Below, one piece after another: positions 35,131-43,527 of a stretch of DNA of 64,000 nucleotides. The stretch's first letter is position 1. The number at the start of each line of letters is the position of its first letter. The stretch comes from Anaerocolumna sp. MB42-C2. Its GTDB lineage: Bacteria; Bacillota; Clostridia; Lachnospirales; Lachnospiraceae. The stretch is from the NCBI RefSeq assembly GCF_030913705.1, contig NZ_CP133190.1, forward strand, positions 5,977,501-6,041,500, written 5' to 3'. The notes under the pieces are model-generated. The model was given only the letters and a program-made list of their open reading frames with translations. It was not told the origin of the DNA and made no database searches. The position numbers were made by a program, and so were the translations under genes.

Positions 35131-35967
35131 ATGGCTTATAAAATCATAGTAGATAGCTGCACAGATTTAACAGATAATATGAAACAGGATGGACATATTC
35201 AATTGGTACCGCTTACATTGCAGGTAGATGACAAATCAATTATAGATGATGATACCTTTAATCAGAAGGAATTTTTGAGAATTGTTGCAGAAAGTCCTAA
35301 TAGTCCAAAATCTTCCTGTCCATCCCCCGAAGCCTATATGAAGTTCTATGGCGGAGAAGAAGATATCTATGTAGTAACTTTATCTGCTAACTTAAGTGGG
35401 TCGCATAACAGTGCGGTTCTCGGCAGAAAATTATACTTAGAAGAGCATCCCCATAAAAACATAGAAGTATTTAATTCCTGTTCGGCATCTATAGGACAGA
35501 CTTTAATTGCAAAAAAAATACAGGAGTATGCAGAAGCCGGAAAACCTTTTGATGAAGTAATCAGTCTGGTGAAAGCATTTAGAGATAAATTAAGTACAAA
35601 GTTTGTACTGGAAAATCTGGACACCCTTCGTAAAAGCGGACGTTTAACCGGAATCAAAGCTTTATTGACCGGAGTATTAAATATTAAACCTGTTATGGGT
35701 GCTACTCCCGAGGGAACCATCTGTAAATTAGATCAGGCAAGAGGAATACAAAAAGCTCTGGTTTTATTGGCCAACCTGATAGAGCAGGATGCACAGAAAC
35801 CGGAGGAAAGAACCTTAGCAATTTCACATTGTAACAATTACGACAGGGCAGTATTTGTTAAAGAGGAGATATTAAAACGAGTACCTTTCAGGGATAGTTT
35901 TATTGTAGATACAGCCGGAGTAAGTACTATGTATGCCGGTGATGGCGGAATCATTGTCTGTTATTAA
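35131..35967 (+). CDS. DegV family fatty-acid binding protein
   Basis: The ATG is 8 bp after AGGAGG. The 278-aa protein begins MAYKIIVDSCTDLTDNM with the conserved DSxxDL, followed by SPKSSCPSPEAYM, TLSANLSGSHNSAV, ENLDTLRKSGRL and a C-terminal GDGGIIVCY. In characterised cases (FakB) such proteins bind a fatty acid for phosphorylation by FakA; the ligand here is unknown. A second, divergent DegV is at 58679. It is the only gene between the htpG terminator and repeat copy A. Confidence 0.88.
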   Translation: MAYKIIVDSCTDLTDNMKQDGHIQLVPLTLQVDDKSIIDDDTFNQKEFLRIVAESPNSPKSSCPSPEAYMKFYGGEEDIYVVTLSANLSGSHNSAVLGRKLYLEEHPHKNIEVFNSCSASIGQTLIAKKIQEYAEAGKPFDEVISLVKAFRDKLSTKFVLENLDTLRKSGRLTGIKALLTGVLNIKPVMGATPEGTICKLDQARGIQKALVLLANLIEQDAQKPEERTLAISHCNNYDRAVFVKEEILKRVPFRDSFIVDTAGVSTMYAGDGGIIVCY

Positions 35968-35972
35968 CTCGA

Positions 35973-36156
35973 CTATTGTCCCGGGGCACCTCGTATTATC
36001 CTTGCGGTAACCCCGTTTATCCTCGCAGGCAGTAGAAAATGAAATAGAAAATATCGTAAAAATCGCGAAAGCATCTTAGAAAGCAGACCTAGAGTAGGGC
36101 AATGAACCACAAATCGGTTCATCAAAACCGCCCCGTCTCAGGTCTGTTTTTTGTCT
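35973..36156 (+). repeat. structured repeat, copy A (flanks radical SAM genes)
   Basis: This 184-bp segment shares its order and much of its sequence with 38796-38969. It has a 5' block with two similar units (GGGCACCTCGTATTATCC and GGTAACCCCGTTTATCC), a variable middle and a highly conserved hairpin at 36084-36152. The hairpin has nested stems: CAGACCT/AGGTCTG, GAG/CTC, GGGC/GCCC and TGAACC/GGTTCA, then six T. It looks like a small RNA with a terminator or the end of a lost mobile unit. The remainder to 36438 has no ORF with a ribosome binding site. Confidence 0.6.
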
Positions 36157-36383
36157 TTTCTCGCTTTAAAGAAACAATAGAATGAATAGAAAAAGAGGAT
36201 GAAAAGAGAAGAAGAAATGACGCAAAAATGAAGAAAGAAATGATGAATGTAATGAGTTTTCTCGAAAATAATTGTGAATAACTGCAATGAGGATGGCCCC
36301 GTTAGAGGATAAATGAAATGTATTCAAAAATCAGCAGTTTTGATTTTATTTCAAAACCGCCGAATAGTTGTTGTATTTTAACC

Positions 36384-36427
36384 AAAAAACTCACCACCAA
36401 AGCAACGGTTTTTATTTCCGTAGGTGA
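36384..36427 (-). terminator. terminator of the radical SAM operon
   Basis: On the minus strand TCACC (36423-36427) pairs with GGTGA (36391-36395), enclosing ACGG/CCGT, and a T6 run follows. It lies just after the stop at 36439. Confidence 0.6.
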
Positions 36428-36438
36428 CGTTATAATTA

Positions 36439-37317
36439 CTATAAGATGTTTAAACTGTTTCGATAGGTAACCATATCCTGTTCGCTTGCTGTTTTTAAGA
36501 CATAACGTAACTCTTCAATAATGTTTGCCTTATCATATGGAAGAGTTCCCGACAAAGGCTTATAGTTTGATTTCGTGTCCGCTTGTAAATGGGTACGAAT
36601 TTGTAGGTTTTCCAAAAGAGTAATCAATTCTTCTATTCGTTCATGCTCTGTTGCGGGAGTAAACTTATTGCTTATGGACCAAGAATACAGTTCTGTATTA
36701 GGGAATAGCGTCAAAGAATCAATGCTTAAAAAATAAGGATTTAGCTGATTAAAAATCTTAGCACTGTTAATAGCGTTTCGCTTGCCATTTCCTTTTCCTG
36801 CAAGACCAGTCATATAAACAAATGAATATTCAATTCCAGCTTCGTCCAGTTTGTTGCACTGCTCAACAACATCCTCGGCTGTATAGCCTTTATTTACTAA
36901 AGCAAGCGTTCCATTATCTCCACTTTCGGTTCCGATACTCAATCCGTTTATACCCATTGCCCGTAATTTTCTAAGTTGATGAACAGATTTTGATTTTATA
37001 TCTCTAATACTTGCAAACATAGCTATGTTTTGACATTTAATCAGATAGTCCCTAGTTGTTAAAGCTCTTAATTTAAGGTTCTCATAGTTCATTGCGAATG
37101 GATTTGCTCCAGTCCAGAAGATACGCCGGGCATTAGGCTGATAGCTTTTTATTTCAGCCAAATCTTCCTCAAATTCACTAATAGGCGACATACGGAAGCA
37201 TTCTCCGTGATATAGGCTACAAAATCTACATTTGTTATAGGTACAGCCGGAAGTTGCTTGTATGATAACAGAATATGCTTCATACGGGGGACGCCAAGTT
37301 CTTCCTGTAAAATGCAT
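36439..37317 (-). CDS. radical SAM protein, paralogue 2
   Basis: The 292-aa protein starts MHFTGRTWRPPYEAYS and carries SGCTYNKCRFCSLY, a C-x4-C-x2-C cluster. This is one residue longer in the first gap than the usual CxxxCxxC. It also shows SIGTESGDNGTL, GYTAEDVVEQCNKLDEAGI and SLTLFPNTELY, typical of radical SAM barrels in the Elp3/MiaB/NifB-like SMART fold. It is 21 bp downstream of its paralogue, with which it shares the MHFTG-WRPPYE start. No substrate can be named. Confidence 0.8.
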   Translation of the reverse strand: MHFTGRTWRPPYEAYSVIIQATSGCTYNKCRFCSLYHGECFRMSPISEFEEDLAEIKSYQPNARRIFWTGANPFAMNYENLKLRALTTRDYLIKCQNIAMFASIRDIKSKSVHQLRKLRAMGINGLSIGTESGDNGTLALVNKGYTAEDVVEQCNKLDEAGIEYSFVYMTGLAGKGNGKRNAINSAKIFNQLNPYFLSIDSLTLFPNTELYSWSISNKFTPATEHERIEELITLLENLQIRTHLQADTKSNYKPLSGTLPYDKANIIEELRYVLKTASEQDMVTYRNSLNIL

Positions 37318-37338
37318 TATTAGCTCCTTTCCGGGAGC

Positions 37339-38223
37339 TTACAGGTGTCGGATGTTCTTTCGATACCGCTTAAGCTCCGCTTCATCAATATTGTCAATCG
37401 CATATTGCAAATGCTTTATCATTTTCTCTTTATCCTGCGGCAATTTTCCAACCAATGGGGCTGTATTAGAAATTGTGTTTGCATACACGGTCGTTAGAAT
37501 TGTCAAATGCTCAATCAAGGTTTTTTGTTCCTGTAATTTCTCCAATTCACCTGTTTCGGTAAAAGTACCGTTTCTTATTTCGGTGAACAAATCTGATTCG
37601 GGGAATATTGTCAATGCAACTATACTTATACTAACAGGATGGATTTTATTATAAATTTTTGCAGTGTTCAAAGCAGAATTTTGGCTATTTCCAGAACCTA
37701 CAAGACCATTTAGATAGGAAATATGGTACGCTATTTGAGCTTCATCAAGCCTGTTTAACTGTTCAACAATATCTAGTGCTTGATACCCCTTACGCATAAA
37801 GCGAAGCGTATCATCATCGCCTGTTTCGGTTCCGATTATAATACCATCATAACCCAATTGGCGTAGTTCTTTAAGTTGTTCAAGTGTCTTTGTAGTAATG
37901 TCTGTTACTCTTGAAAAACAGCCAATACTTTTAACTTTAGGCAAATATTGATGTACCTTTTGAGCTATCTCTATTAATTTGTCAACGCTAAGAGCAAACG
38001 GGTTAGCCCCTGTCAAGAATACCCGTTTTGCACATGAATGGTATGCGCTAAGTTCTTGTAAATCTTCTTCTACCTCACTCATTGGTGATAACCTGAATTT
38101 GAAAGGTAAATCCTTATAAAGAGAACAAAACTTACAATTATGGTGTGTACAGCCAGCCGCCACCTGTAATAGAGCGGAATTCAATTCATAGGGCGGTCTC
38201 CAGATTGTGCCTGTAAAATGCAT
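37339..38223 (-). CDS. radical SAM protein, paralogue 1
   Basis: Start 38223 (MHFTGTIWRPPYELNS) is chosen since AAAGGAG lies 8 bp upstream and the paralogue begins the same way. The cluster motif reads AGCTHHNCKFCSLY (C-x4-C-x2-C). Other blocks are IIGTETGDDDTLRFM and ALTIFPESDLF. The operon of two paralogues is divergent from an HxlR-type regulator, which probably controls it. Both sides are flanked by the structured repeats at 35973 and 38796. Function unknown; duplication of a whole gene is the simplest origin. Confidence 0.8.
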   Translation of the reverse strand: MHFTGTIWRPPYELNSALLQVAAGCTHHNCKFCSLYKDLPFKFRLSPMSEVEEDLQELSAYHSCAKRVFLTGANPFALSVDKLIEIAQKVHQYLPKVKSIGCFSRVTDITTKTLEQLKELRQLGYDGIIIGTETGDDDTLRFMRKGYQALDIVEQLNRLDEAQIAYHISYLNGLVGSGNSQNSALNTAKIYNKIHPVSISIVALTIFPESDLFTEIRNGTFTETGELEKLQEQKTLIEHLTILTTVYANTISNTAPLVGKLPQDKEKMIKHLQYAIDNIDEAELKRYRKNIRHL

Positions 38224-38349
38224 AAAGTCAACTCCTTTCATACATATTATATTTGGCGTACAATAAAAATAATAGTACTGAACTTATTTGTAGTACATTG
38301 ATTATTTTAAGTATGTAATGTATAATGGTCATAGATTGGAGAAACCAAA

Positions 38350-38679
38350 ATGAGAAAAAGTAAATTATCTAACCAACGTTGCACTACTATTTCAACTATT
38401 CAGAAAATAGTTGGAGGCAAATGGAAAATAGAAATCCTATATTATATAGCTTTACAAAATATAAATCGGTTTGGTGAATTGCGTCGTCATATCGGTGACA
38501 TTACGGAATCATCTTTAACAAAACAATTACGGGAATTAGAAGCAGATGGATTTATTTCTCGATATGACTACAAGGAAGTCCCGCCAAAAGTAGAATATTC
38601 GTTGACCGATTTAGGCAACAGTTTTATACCTGTTTTGGAATTTATGAAGCAATGGGGAGAAACCCACCTAAAACAGTAA
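38350..38679 (+). CDS. HxlR family winged-helix transcriptional regulator
   Basis: The ATG is 7 bp after GGAG. The 109-aa protein has the HxlR layout: IQKIVGGKWKIEILYYIAL, NRFGELRRHIGDITESSLTK (recognition helix region) and LEADGFISRYDYKEVPPKVE, with the usual YSLTDLG. An N-terminal Cys (QRCTTIS), which in some HxlR proteins senses electrophiles, is present. It is divergent from the radical SAM pair, with a 126-bp shared promoter region. Confidence 0.9.
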   Translation: MRKSKLSNQRCTTISTIQKIVGGKWKIEILYYIALQNINRFGELRRHIGDITESSLTKQLRELEADGFISRYDYKEVPPKVEYSLTDLGNSFIPVLEFMKQWGETHLKQ

Positions 38680-38795
38680 AAATATTACTATCAATACTTA
38701 AATCTAGAAATCAATAAATTTATTTGTTAAAACCGTTATTGTAATGCAAAAGAATAATTTTTCCATTATAATGTTGTATTGTCTGATATATTCTA

Positions 38796-38969
38796 CTATG
38801 TCACCGGGCACCCCGTCTTATCCAAAAGGCAACCCCATTTATCCTCGTTGATATAATAGAAAATAATGAGGAAACACCGTAGAATAATAAAAAATTCAGA
38901 CCTAGAGTAGGGCAGTGAACCACAAAACGCTTCATCTTAACCGCCCCGTCTCAGGTCTGTTTTTTGTCT
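38796..38969 (+). repeat. structured repeat, copy B (flanks radical SAM genes)
   Basis: This is the direct-orientation counterpart of 35973-36156. The 5' block carries two similar units (GGGCACCCCGTCTTATCC and GGCAACCCCATTTATCC). The 3' hairpin (38897-38965) keeps CAGACCT/AGGTCTG, GAG/CTC and GGGC/GCCC with a T6 tail. The hairpin is the best conserved part between copies. Together the copies bracket a 2.6-kb module. Confidence 0.6.
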
Positions 38970-39075
38970 GTTTCAGACCTGACCACGCAACGCTTCTATC
39001 AATTCAACACAGAAAAATCCCAGGAAAATTAAGCGTACTAGCTCTTTTCTGCTTTTGAATATATGGGGAGAACCA

Positions 39076-39153
39076 ATGGAAAATCGGTTTGAAGAGATGA
39101 TGGAGTGTTTTACTGTTGAAGCTTTTAATTATGTGATAGAAAAAAGCAGCTGA
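39076..39153 (+). CDS. possible 25-aa small ORF downstream of repeat copy B
   Basis: ATG with GGGGAG five bases upstream starts MENRFEEMMECFTVEAFNYV and ends after SS. Good ribosome binding site, but too short to test by eye. No matching ORF follows repeat copy A, so it may not be part of the repeat. Confidence 0.3.
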   Translation: MENRFEEMMECFTVEAFNYVIEKSS

Positions 39154-39198
39154 CGAAAATCAGTCGCTTAAGTATAAATCTGAAGAGATATCCCGAAC

Positions 39199-39945
39199 TC
39201 ATAATTTGAATAAATTCTTAAGTAATTCTATATATTTTTGAGGGTATTTTAAGCTTATTTCACCGTGCTTCATACCAGGAGCAGTATATAATTCGCTTCC
39301 AGGGATATTTTTATGGATTTTTTGAGCTGATTTCTTCATGACAGATATTTCCTTTTCACCCACGATAATGAGCACTTTAGTTTTTGTATTTGAAATTGGT
39401 TCTTTCAAATCATATGATCCATTACTCAAGGTCATATTTATCAGCGATTGTTTCGACATTTTCATACTATCTTGGTAATATATTTCAAACATATTAGAAG
39501 GGACACAGAGAGATTTTGCTTGCAATTTTGAAAACCACCTTTGCTTAACTAATCCATAGAACATCTGATAGGTAGGAACTGTGATGTTTGTAATACCTTT
39601 GATTGGATAAACTAAGGCACTTTCGATAATCGCATATTGTGTAATGTCATCTCTTTGAAAAATTACTTCCGTTACGATTTGGGCACCGATAGATAACCCT
39701 GCAATTGCGAAGACCCTTCCGTTACATTGCGTATCAATGTAATGAATTAATTTTTCAGCAGAATCGGTAATATTAGTAAATGTTTCGGTGGCGGCTTCTC
39801 CATGTCCATCAATGATAGGTGTGATTACGTGAAAATTATTTTTAAATTCATCAACGATAGGTTTTAATGACCAGTCCGACAGACCACCGCCATGGAGAAA
39901 AATCATAGTTGGAAAAGCGTTATGTCCAGTTTCCTTAAAAATCAT
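39199..39945 (-). CDS. alpha/beta-fold hydrolase
   Basis: The 248-aa protein has MIFLHGGGLSDWS (oxyanion region), IAGLSIGAQIV (nucleophile elbow G-x-S-x-G), VLIIVGEKEISV (acid region) and PGMKHGEISLKYP (catalytic His). Its start overlaps the end of the upstream hydrolase gene by 11 bp, so translation is coupled. With the upstream TetR gene it forms a three-gene operon. The substrate is unknown. Confidence 0.8.
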   Translation of the reverse strand: MIFKETGHNAFPTMIFLHGGGLSDWSLKPIVDEFKNNFHVITPIIDGHGEAATETFTNITDSAEKLIHYIDTQCNGRVFAIAGLSIGAQIVTEVIFQRDDITQYAIIESALVYPIKGITNITVPTYQMFYGLVKQRWFSKLQAKSLCVPSNMFEIYYQDSMKMSKQSLINMTLSNGSYDLKEPISNTKTKVLIIVGEKEISVMKKSAQKIHKNIPGSELYTAPGMKHGEISLKYPQKYIELLKNLFKL

Positions 39946-40753
39946 ATGAACCCTTCCCTTGTATAAAATGTTCTATCTCTAGATTAACTTGTTCTGGATT
40001 ATCTCCATTGGAAAAATGCGCTGCATGTTTAATGATGTGCAGAGGATAGCCAGTTGCCTTGGCCCAAGCTTTGTTATATTGTTTTACTTTTCCAGTAGTA
40101 TCACTATCACCAAGTAAAAGTAATACCGGACAATCAAATTGTACATCTTTATTTTCCTTAGCAAACTTACCGTATGCAATATCCATTTGCTCAAGAATCT
40201 CTGCTTTTGATAAAGGCTTTAGCATTTCTATTATTTTATTATAAGCATAGTTTGTTTTCGAAACGGATTTTGCCATAGTTTCTCGAAGCATATGGTCAGT
40301 AAAACATTTTCCAAGCGGTGATACTTGTTTCAGCCACCATAAATCTGATTTAGAATAATACTTAAGTCCAAACGGAGTGGTATCAAGCATTATTATCCTA
40401 TCAACATTTTCCGGAAATCTATATGCAAATTCCTGACTTGGATAGCCACCCATTGACATACCGACCAGAATAACTTTCTTGACATTCTCTTCATTTAAAA
40501 TAGCCTTTAATTCCATTGCTGTATTCTCATAAGAAAAATTTTTATAAGGTCTTGACAAACCATGTAACGGTACATCCCATGTAATTACTGTATAGGATGC
40601 TTCAAAATATTCGACCTGTTTTTCAAACATGTTATGATTTGCAGTTAGTCCATGTGTAAATAGGATGCATTTTGCATTTGGATTACAATTTCTGGTAATC
40701 CAGTAGTGGACATAGCCATTATTAGATTTAATTTGTTTATGTTCTGTACTCAT
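39935..40753 (-). CDS. alpha/beta-fold hydrolase
   Basis: Start 40753 (MSTEHKQIKSNNGYVHYW) has GGAGG upstream; the longer frame at 40792 would overlap the regulator and has no ribosome binding site. Motifs: ILFTHGLTANHNMFEKQ, VGMSMGGYPSQEFA (nucleophile Ser), LLLGDSDTTGKV (Asp) and IKHAAHFSNGDNPE (His). This is the layout of MhpC-like hydrolases. It lies directly behind the TetR gene, which probably controls it. Confidence 0.85.
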   Translation of the reverse strand: MSTEHKQIKSNNGYVHYWITRNCNPNAKCILFTHGLTANHNMFEKQVEYFEASYTVITWDVPLHGLSRPYKNFSYENTAMELKAILNEENVKKVILVGMSMGGYPSQEFAYRFPENVDRIIMLDTTPFGLKYYSKSDLWWLKQVSPLGKCFTDHMLRETMAKSVSKTNYAYNKIIEMLKPLSKAEILEQMDIAYGKFAKENKDVQFDCPVLLLLGDSDTTGKVKQYNKAWAKATGYPLHIIKHAAHFSNGDNPEQVNLEIEHFIQGKGSYDF

Positions 40754-40767
40754 GATTTCCTCCCATG

Positions 40768-41373
40768 CTATTTTTGATACACTTTTTCCCACATAAGAAT
40801 TAATTGTTCGAAATCTGATTTCAGTTTATCTACATTGATATTGCCCTGCATAAGTGCCATATGCAAATACCCATCAGAAGCCCATACCATTTCTTGATAC
40901 ATTTGATGTATATCAATATCATCTCGTAACATTGTAATATCTATGATTTCAAACGCTTTTTTCTCACTTTCCAGATTGATTTGCTGAAAACTATCATGAA
41001 TTTCTTTTTTTACCTCTATATTTTCTTCGTAGTAGGCTCGTAATGAGAATTCACTTACATAGGGATATTCTCTCAGCAAATTACATTTTCCTATAAGAGA
41101 GCGTCTTAGCATTTCAAAATAGTTGTTAGTTCCTAAGATATTCTGTTCCTTCATTGCATTTCTTGTTAACTCAATTGATTTATTCCACAAAAATAAGTAG
41201 AGTTCTTTTTTGTTTTTGAAATGGTAAAAGAGAAGGGCTTTGGAAATGCCAGCTCCCAGGGCTATTTCTGCTACAGGAGCCTTCTTGTATAAACTCTGGG
41301 AAAAAACTTGAAATCCCATATTAATTATTTTTCGTTGTTTGTCTGCAGGCAATCTGAAAAAACCTTCATTCAT
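40768..41373 (-). CDS. TetR/AcrR family transcriptional regulator
   Basis: Start 41373 (MNEGFFRLPADKQRKII) has AGGAGG 7 bp upstream. The N-terminal HTH reads PVAEIALGAGISKALLFYHF followed by NKKELYLFLW, as in TetR proteins. The 201-aa length is normal. It is first in an operon with two hydrolases. The upstream region contains TTGGTCAG twice (minus strand, at about 41384 and 41418) around a TATAAT-like -10, a plausible operator. Confidence 0.9.
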   Translation of the reverse strand: MNEGFFRLPADKQRKIINMGFQVFSQSLYKKAPVAEIALGAGISKALLFYHFKNKKELYLFLWNKSIELTRNAMKEQNILGTNNYFEMLRRSLIGKCNLLREYPYVSEFSLRAYYEENIEVKKEIHDSFQQINLESEKKAFEIIDITMLRDDIDIHQMYQEMVWASDGYLHMALMQGNINVDKLKSDFEQLILMWEKVYQK

Positions 41374-41649
41374 AAAAAACCTCCTGACCAATTTGATTAG
41401 TATATATTATATGCTATTATGACTGACCAAAATTGTAAAGACCCTTATAAAAATATTATTATATGAGTTAGCTTTGGACACATCATTATTACTGCATATC
41501 GTTAGATTTTTGCATTAATTCTTTCACATCCGCCTCGAGGGAAAAGCTCTTTGAAATTCTGAAAGCCGGTATGGAATTTCCTGACCTTCAAGTTCTGTTT
41601 TGTTTGTTGTTATTTGTTTTAAATCTCCCTCCGTGTTTATATTTTCAAT

Positions 41650-41781
41650 ATGAAATATTTAGTGGTTTCATATTGGTACGATGCTGGTATGCCAAATCCA
41701 ACTGGATACGTGGATTATGTGCTTTTTGGTAATGATGGAAAACCGCTTGTTGAAGTGGAAAAGTTAATTGAAATTTTATAG
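41650..41781 (+). pseudogene. remnant of a restriction endonuclease R-subunit-like gene
   Basis: ATG 41650 opens 43 codons including GMPNPTGYVDYVLFGNDGKP and EVEKLIEIL. The DYVLFGNDGKPL pattern is typical of the N-terminal nuclease region of type I/III-like restriction helicases (DYVLWGDDGKPLA). The rest of such a large protein is missing, so it is a relic. Confidence 0.4.
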
Positions 41782-41797
41782 CAATAAAACAAGAGAG

Positions 41798-41829
41798 ACG
41801 TTGCGTATACAAATTTACGCAGCGTTTTT
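41798..41829 (+). terminator. terminator after the restriction-like relic
   Basis: ACGTTGCGTA (41798-41807) pairs with TACGCAGCGT (41816-41825), one G-U pair, followed by TTTT. Confidence 0.7.
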
Positions 41830-41922
41830 GTTATAGTAATTGAATACAAATTTTTGAGGATAATTGGTATTGTTAAATGATAGATAGAATGTTAAAATTT
41901 AAGTAAAAATGTAGGAATTAGT

Positions 41923-42395
41923 ATGGAGATAAAAAAATAAATTGGATGGAATTTTCCTGATAACAATAATGGACAAGTGGTAGGAATAACAGATGCTGGA
42001 ATTGAGACGTTTAATGGCTCTTTAAATGCTCATTAACAAGGGAAATATGTCAAAACTCTTTGGATGCAAAGATTAATGATCAGTGAACCAGAAAAAATAG
42101 AATTCAATATTATTAAGCTTCCGAAAGAAGATATACCCGGATTTGAACAATTATTAGGAACAATGGAAAGCTGTTTAGGTTTTGGAAAGAACTAAGGAAT
42201 GAAAAATCTTATCATTTCTTTGAAAATGCTCTTAAATGTTTGAACAATAAGTACATTAATATAATGGTTATAAGTGTTCAGAAATCTATTACTGGAGACA
42301 TGCCTGAAGATCAAAAAAGCTTTTTAGATAAGTTTATAGGAGATGAGATAGAGGTTAAAGGAGTAAAGTATACTGCTATAAGTATCGGAGAATGA
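41923..42395 (+). pseudogene. frameshifted remnant resembling an ATP-binding (GHKL-type) protein
   Basis: Fragments in two frames read FPDNNNGQVVGITDAGIETF, then KIEFNIIKLPKEDIPGFEQL, then SYHFFENALKCLNNKYINIM and KSFLDKFIGDEIEVKG. The first block resembles the N-terminus of ATP-binding proteins that continue LAREICQNSLDA (recalled). Here that continuation is replaced by a stop. Several stops and a frameshift show it is dead. Confidence 0.4.
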
Positions 42396-42517
42396 TTAAA
42401 AATCAACGCTCATTAAGAAAGGAATTAATGTCTATACCGGGATAGCCACAGATAAGCAGGTAGTCTTTCATAAAATAAATGAGTTTTAATGATACCACTA
42501 GAACAGGAGTAAATAAT

Positions 42518-43159
42518 ATGGATATAGCTGTCTTATCTGATATTCATGGTAATTATGTTGCATTGGAGAGTTGCCTGGAATACGCATATTCACGAAACAT
42601 CGGTACATTTATTTTCTTGGGTGATTATATAGGTGAATTGTCATATCCTGATAAGACCATGCAGATTCTTTATGATTTGAATGATAGATATAAATGCTAT
42701 TTTATCATAGAACAGGCAGAACGTACGGCAAAGGATGAAAGATTAATGGGGGCAGACATTATTATTTCATCACCTTATACCAGAGCTTTGCAAACGGCTG
42801 CAATTATTTCTAAGAAAACAGGAATCGATATAAAGGTGGAAATGGATTTACATGAATGGATGCCGGACTTAACCTTTCAATATAAAGAATTCTCAGAATG
42901 TTTACAACTAACTGAAGGTTTTAATAAGCATCGAGGAGTTTATCCTGAGGGAGAAACACCCAGATGGGAATGTCTTCAGCAATTAAGAGAACGGGTAAGA
43001 AAAGTCGCTGATAAATATGCAGATTACAATAAGGTTATCATTGTATGTCATGGAATGGTTATAAGAACACTAACTTATGCTGAAGAAATAAAGCCGGCAG
43101 AAATTATTGAATGTAAATATGAGATAGGACAACCTGATTGTACCTATTCATTTCATTAA
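42518..43159 (+). CDS. chimera: metallophosphoesterase N-terminus fused to histidine-phosphatase C-terminus
   Basis: ATG 42518 (MDIAVLSDIHGNYVALE) has CAGGAG 9 bp upstream. Residues 1-67 match a metallophosphoesterase (SDIHGN, FLGDYIGEL), and the next block abruptly becomes a histidine phosphatase without its start: IEQAERTAKDERLMGADIII, then SSPYTRALQTA, PEGETPRWECL and VIIVCHGMVIRTL. The RHG nucleophile motif and the metal ligands after GD are both missing. The frame is open throughout. An in-frame deletion between two neighbouring genes is the likely origin. Activity is doubtful. Confidence 0.75.
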   Translation: MDIAVLSDIHGNYVALESCLEYAYSRNIGTFIFLGDYIGELSYPDKTMQILYDLNDRYKCYFIIEQAERTAKDERLMGADIIISSPYTRALQTAAIISKKTGIDIKVEMDLHEWMPDLTFQYKEFSECLQLTEGFNKHRGVYPEGETPRWECLQQLRERVRKVADKYADYNKVIIVCHGMVIRTLTYAEEIKPAEIIECKYEIGQPDCTYSFH

Positions 43160-43180
43160 ATAGAATTGAGGGGAATTTTT

Positions 43181-43486
43181 GTGATAATTAGAACTGCAAT
43201 AAAATCTGATATTGTTGATATAAACAAGTTGTTTATTGAACTAGATGCAGATAGTGTACAATATCAAACTGAACATTATCAAATTGGAAACAGAACGGAC
43301 GAGTATTTGCTAGAAATCATAAATAATCGAACACAGCTATTAGATGGCTCAAAAAAGTGGGCGAAGGAACATGGAATGGGGTATTTAAGGCTATCTGTTT
43401 TTCCTGCAAATGATAGTGGGATACGCTTTTATAAACGTCATGGGTTAATGGAACAAATGGTTACGATGGAATGTTCATTAACTTAA
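43181..43486 (+). CDS. GNAT acetyltransferase with internal in-frame deletion
   Basis: GTG 43181 has GAGGGG 8 bp upstream. The 101-aa product joins an N-terminal GNAT part (IIRTAIKSDIVDINKLFIEL) to the end of motif A/B (TQLLDGSKKWAKEHGMGYLR, then NDSGIRFYKRHGL). The central strands and the R/QxxGxG acetyl-CoA loop, about 50 residues, are gone. It cannot bind acetyl-CoA in the normal way. It follows the chimera above. Confidence 0.6.
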   Translation: MIIRTAIKSDIVDINKLFIELDADSVQYQTEHYQIGNRTDEYLLEIINNRTQLLDGSKKWAKEHGMGYLRLSVFPANDSGIRFYKRHGLMEQMVTMECSLT

Positions 43487-43527
43487 TATTCTCATAGGAA
43501 GAGAAAATCAGGTATAGGGGAGTTTTT

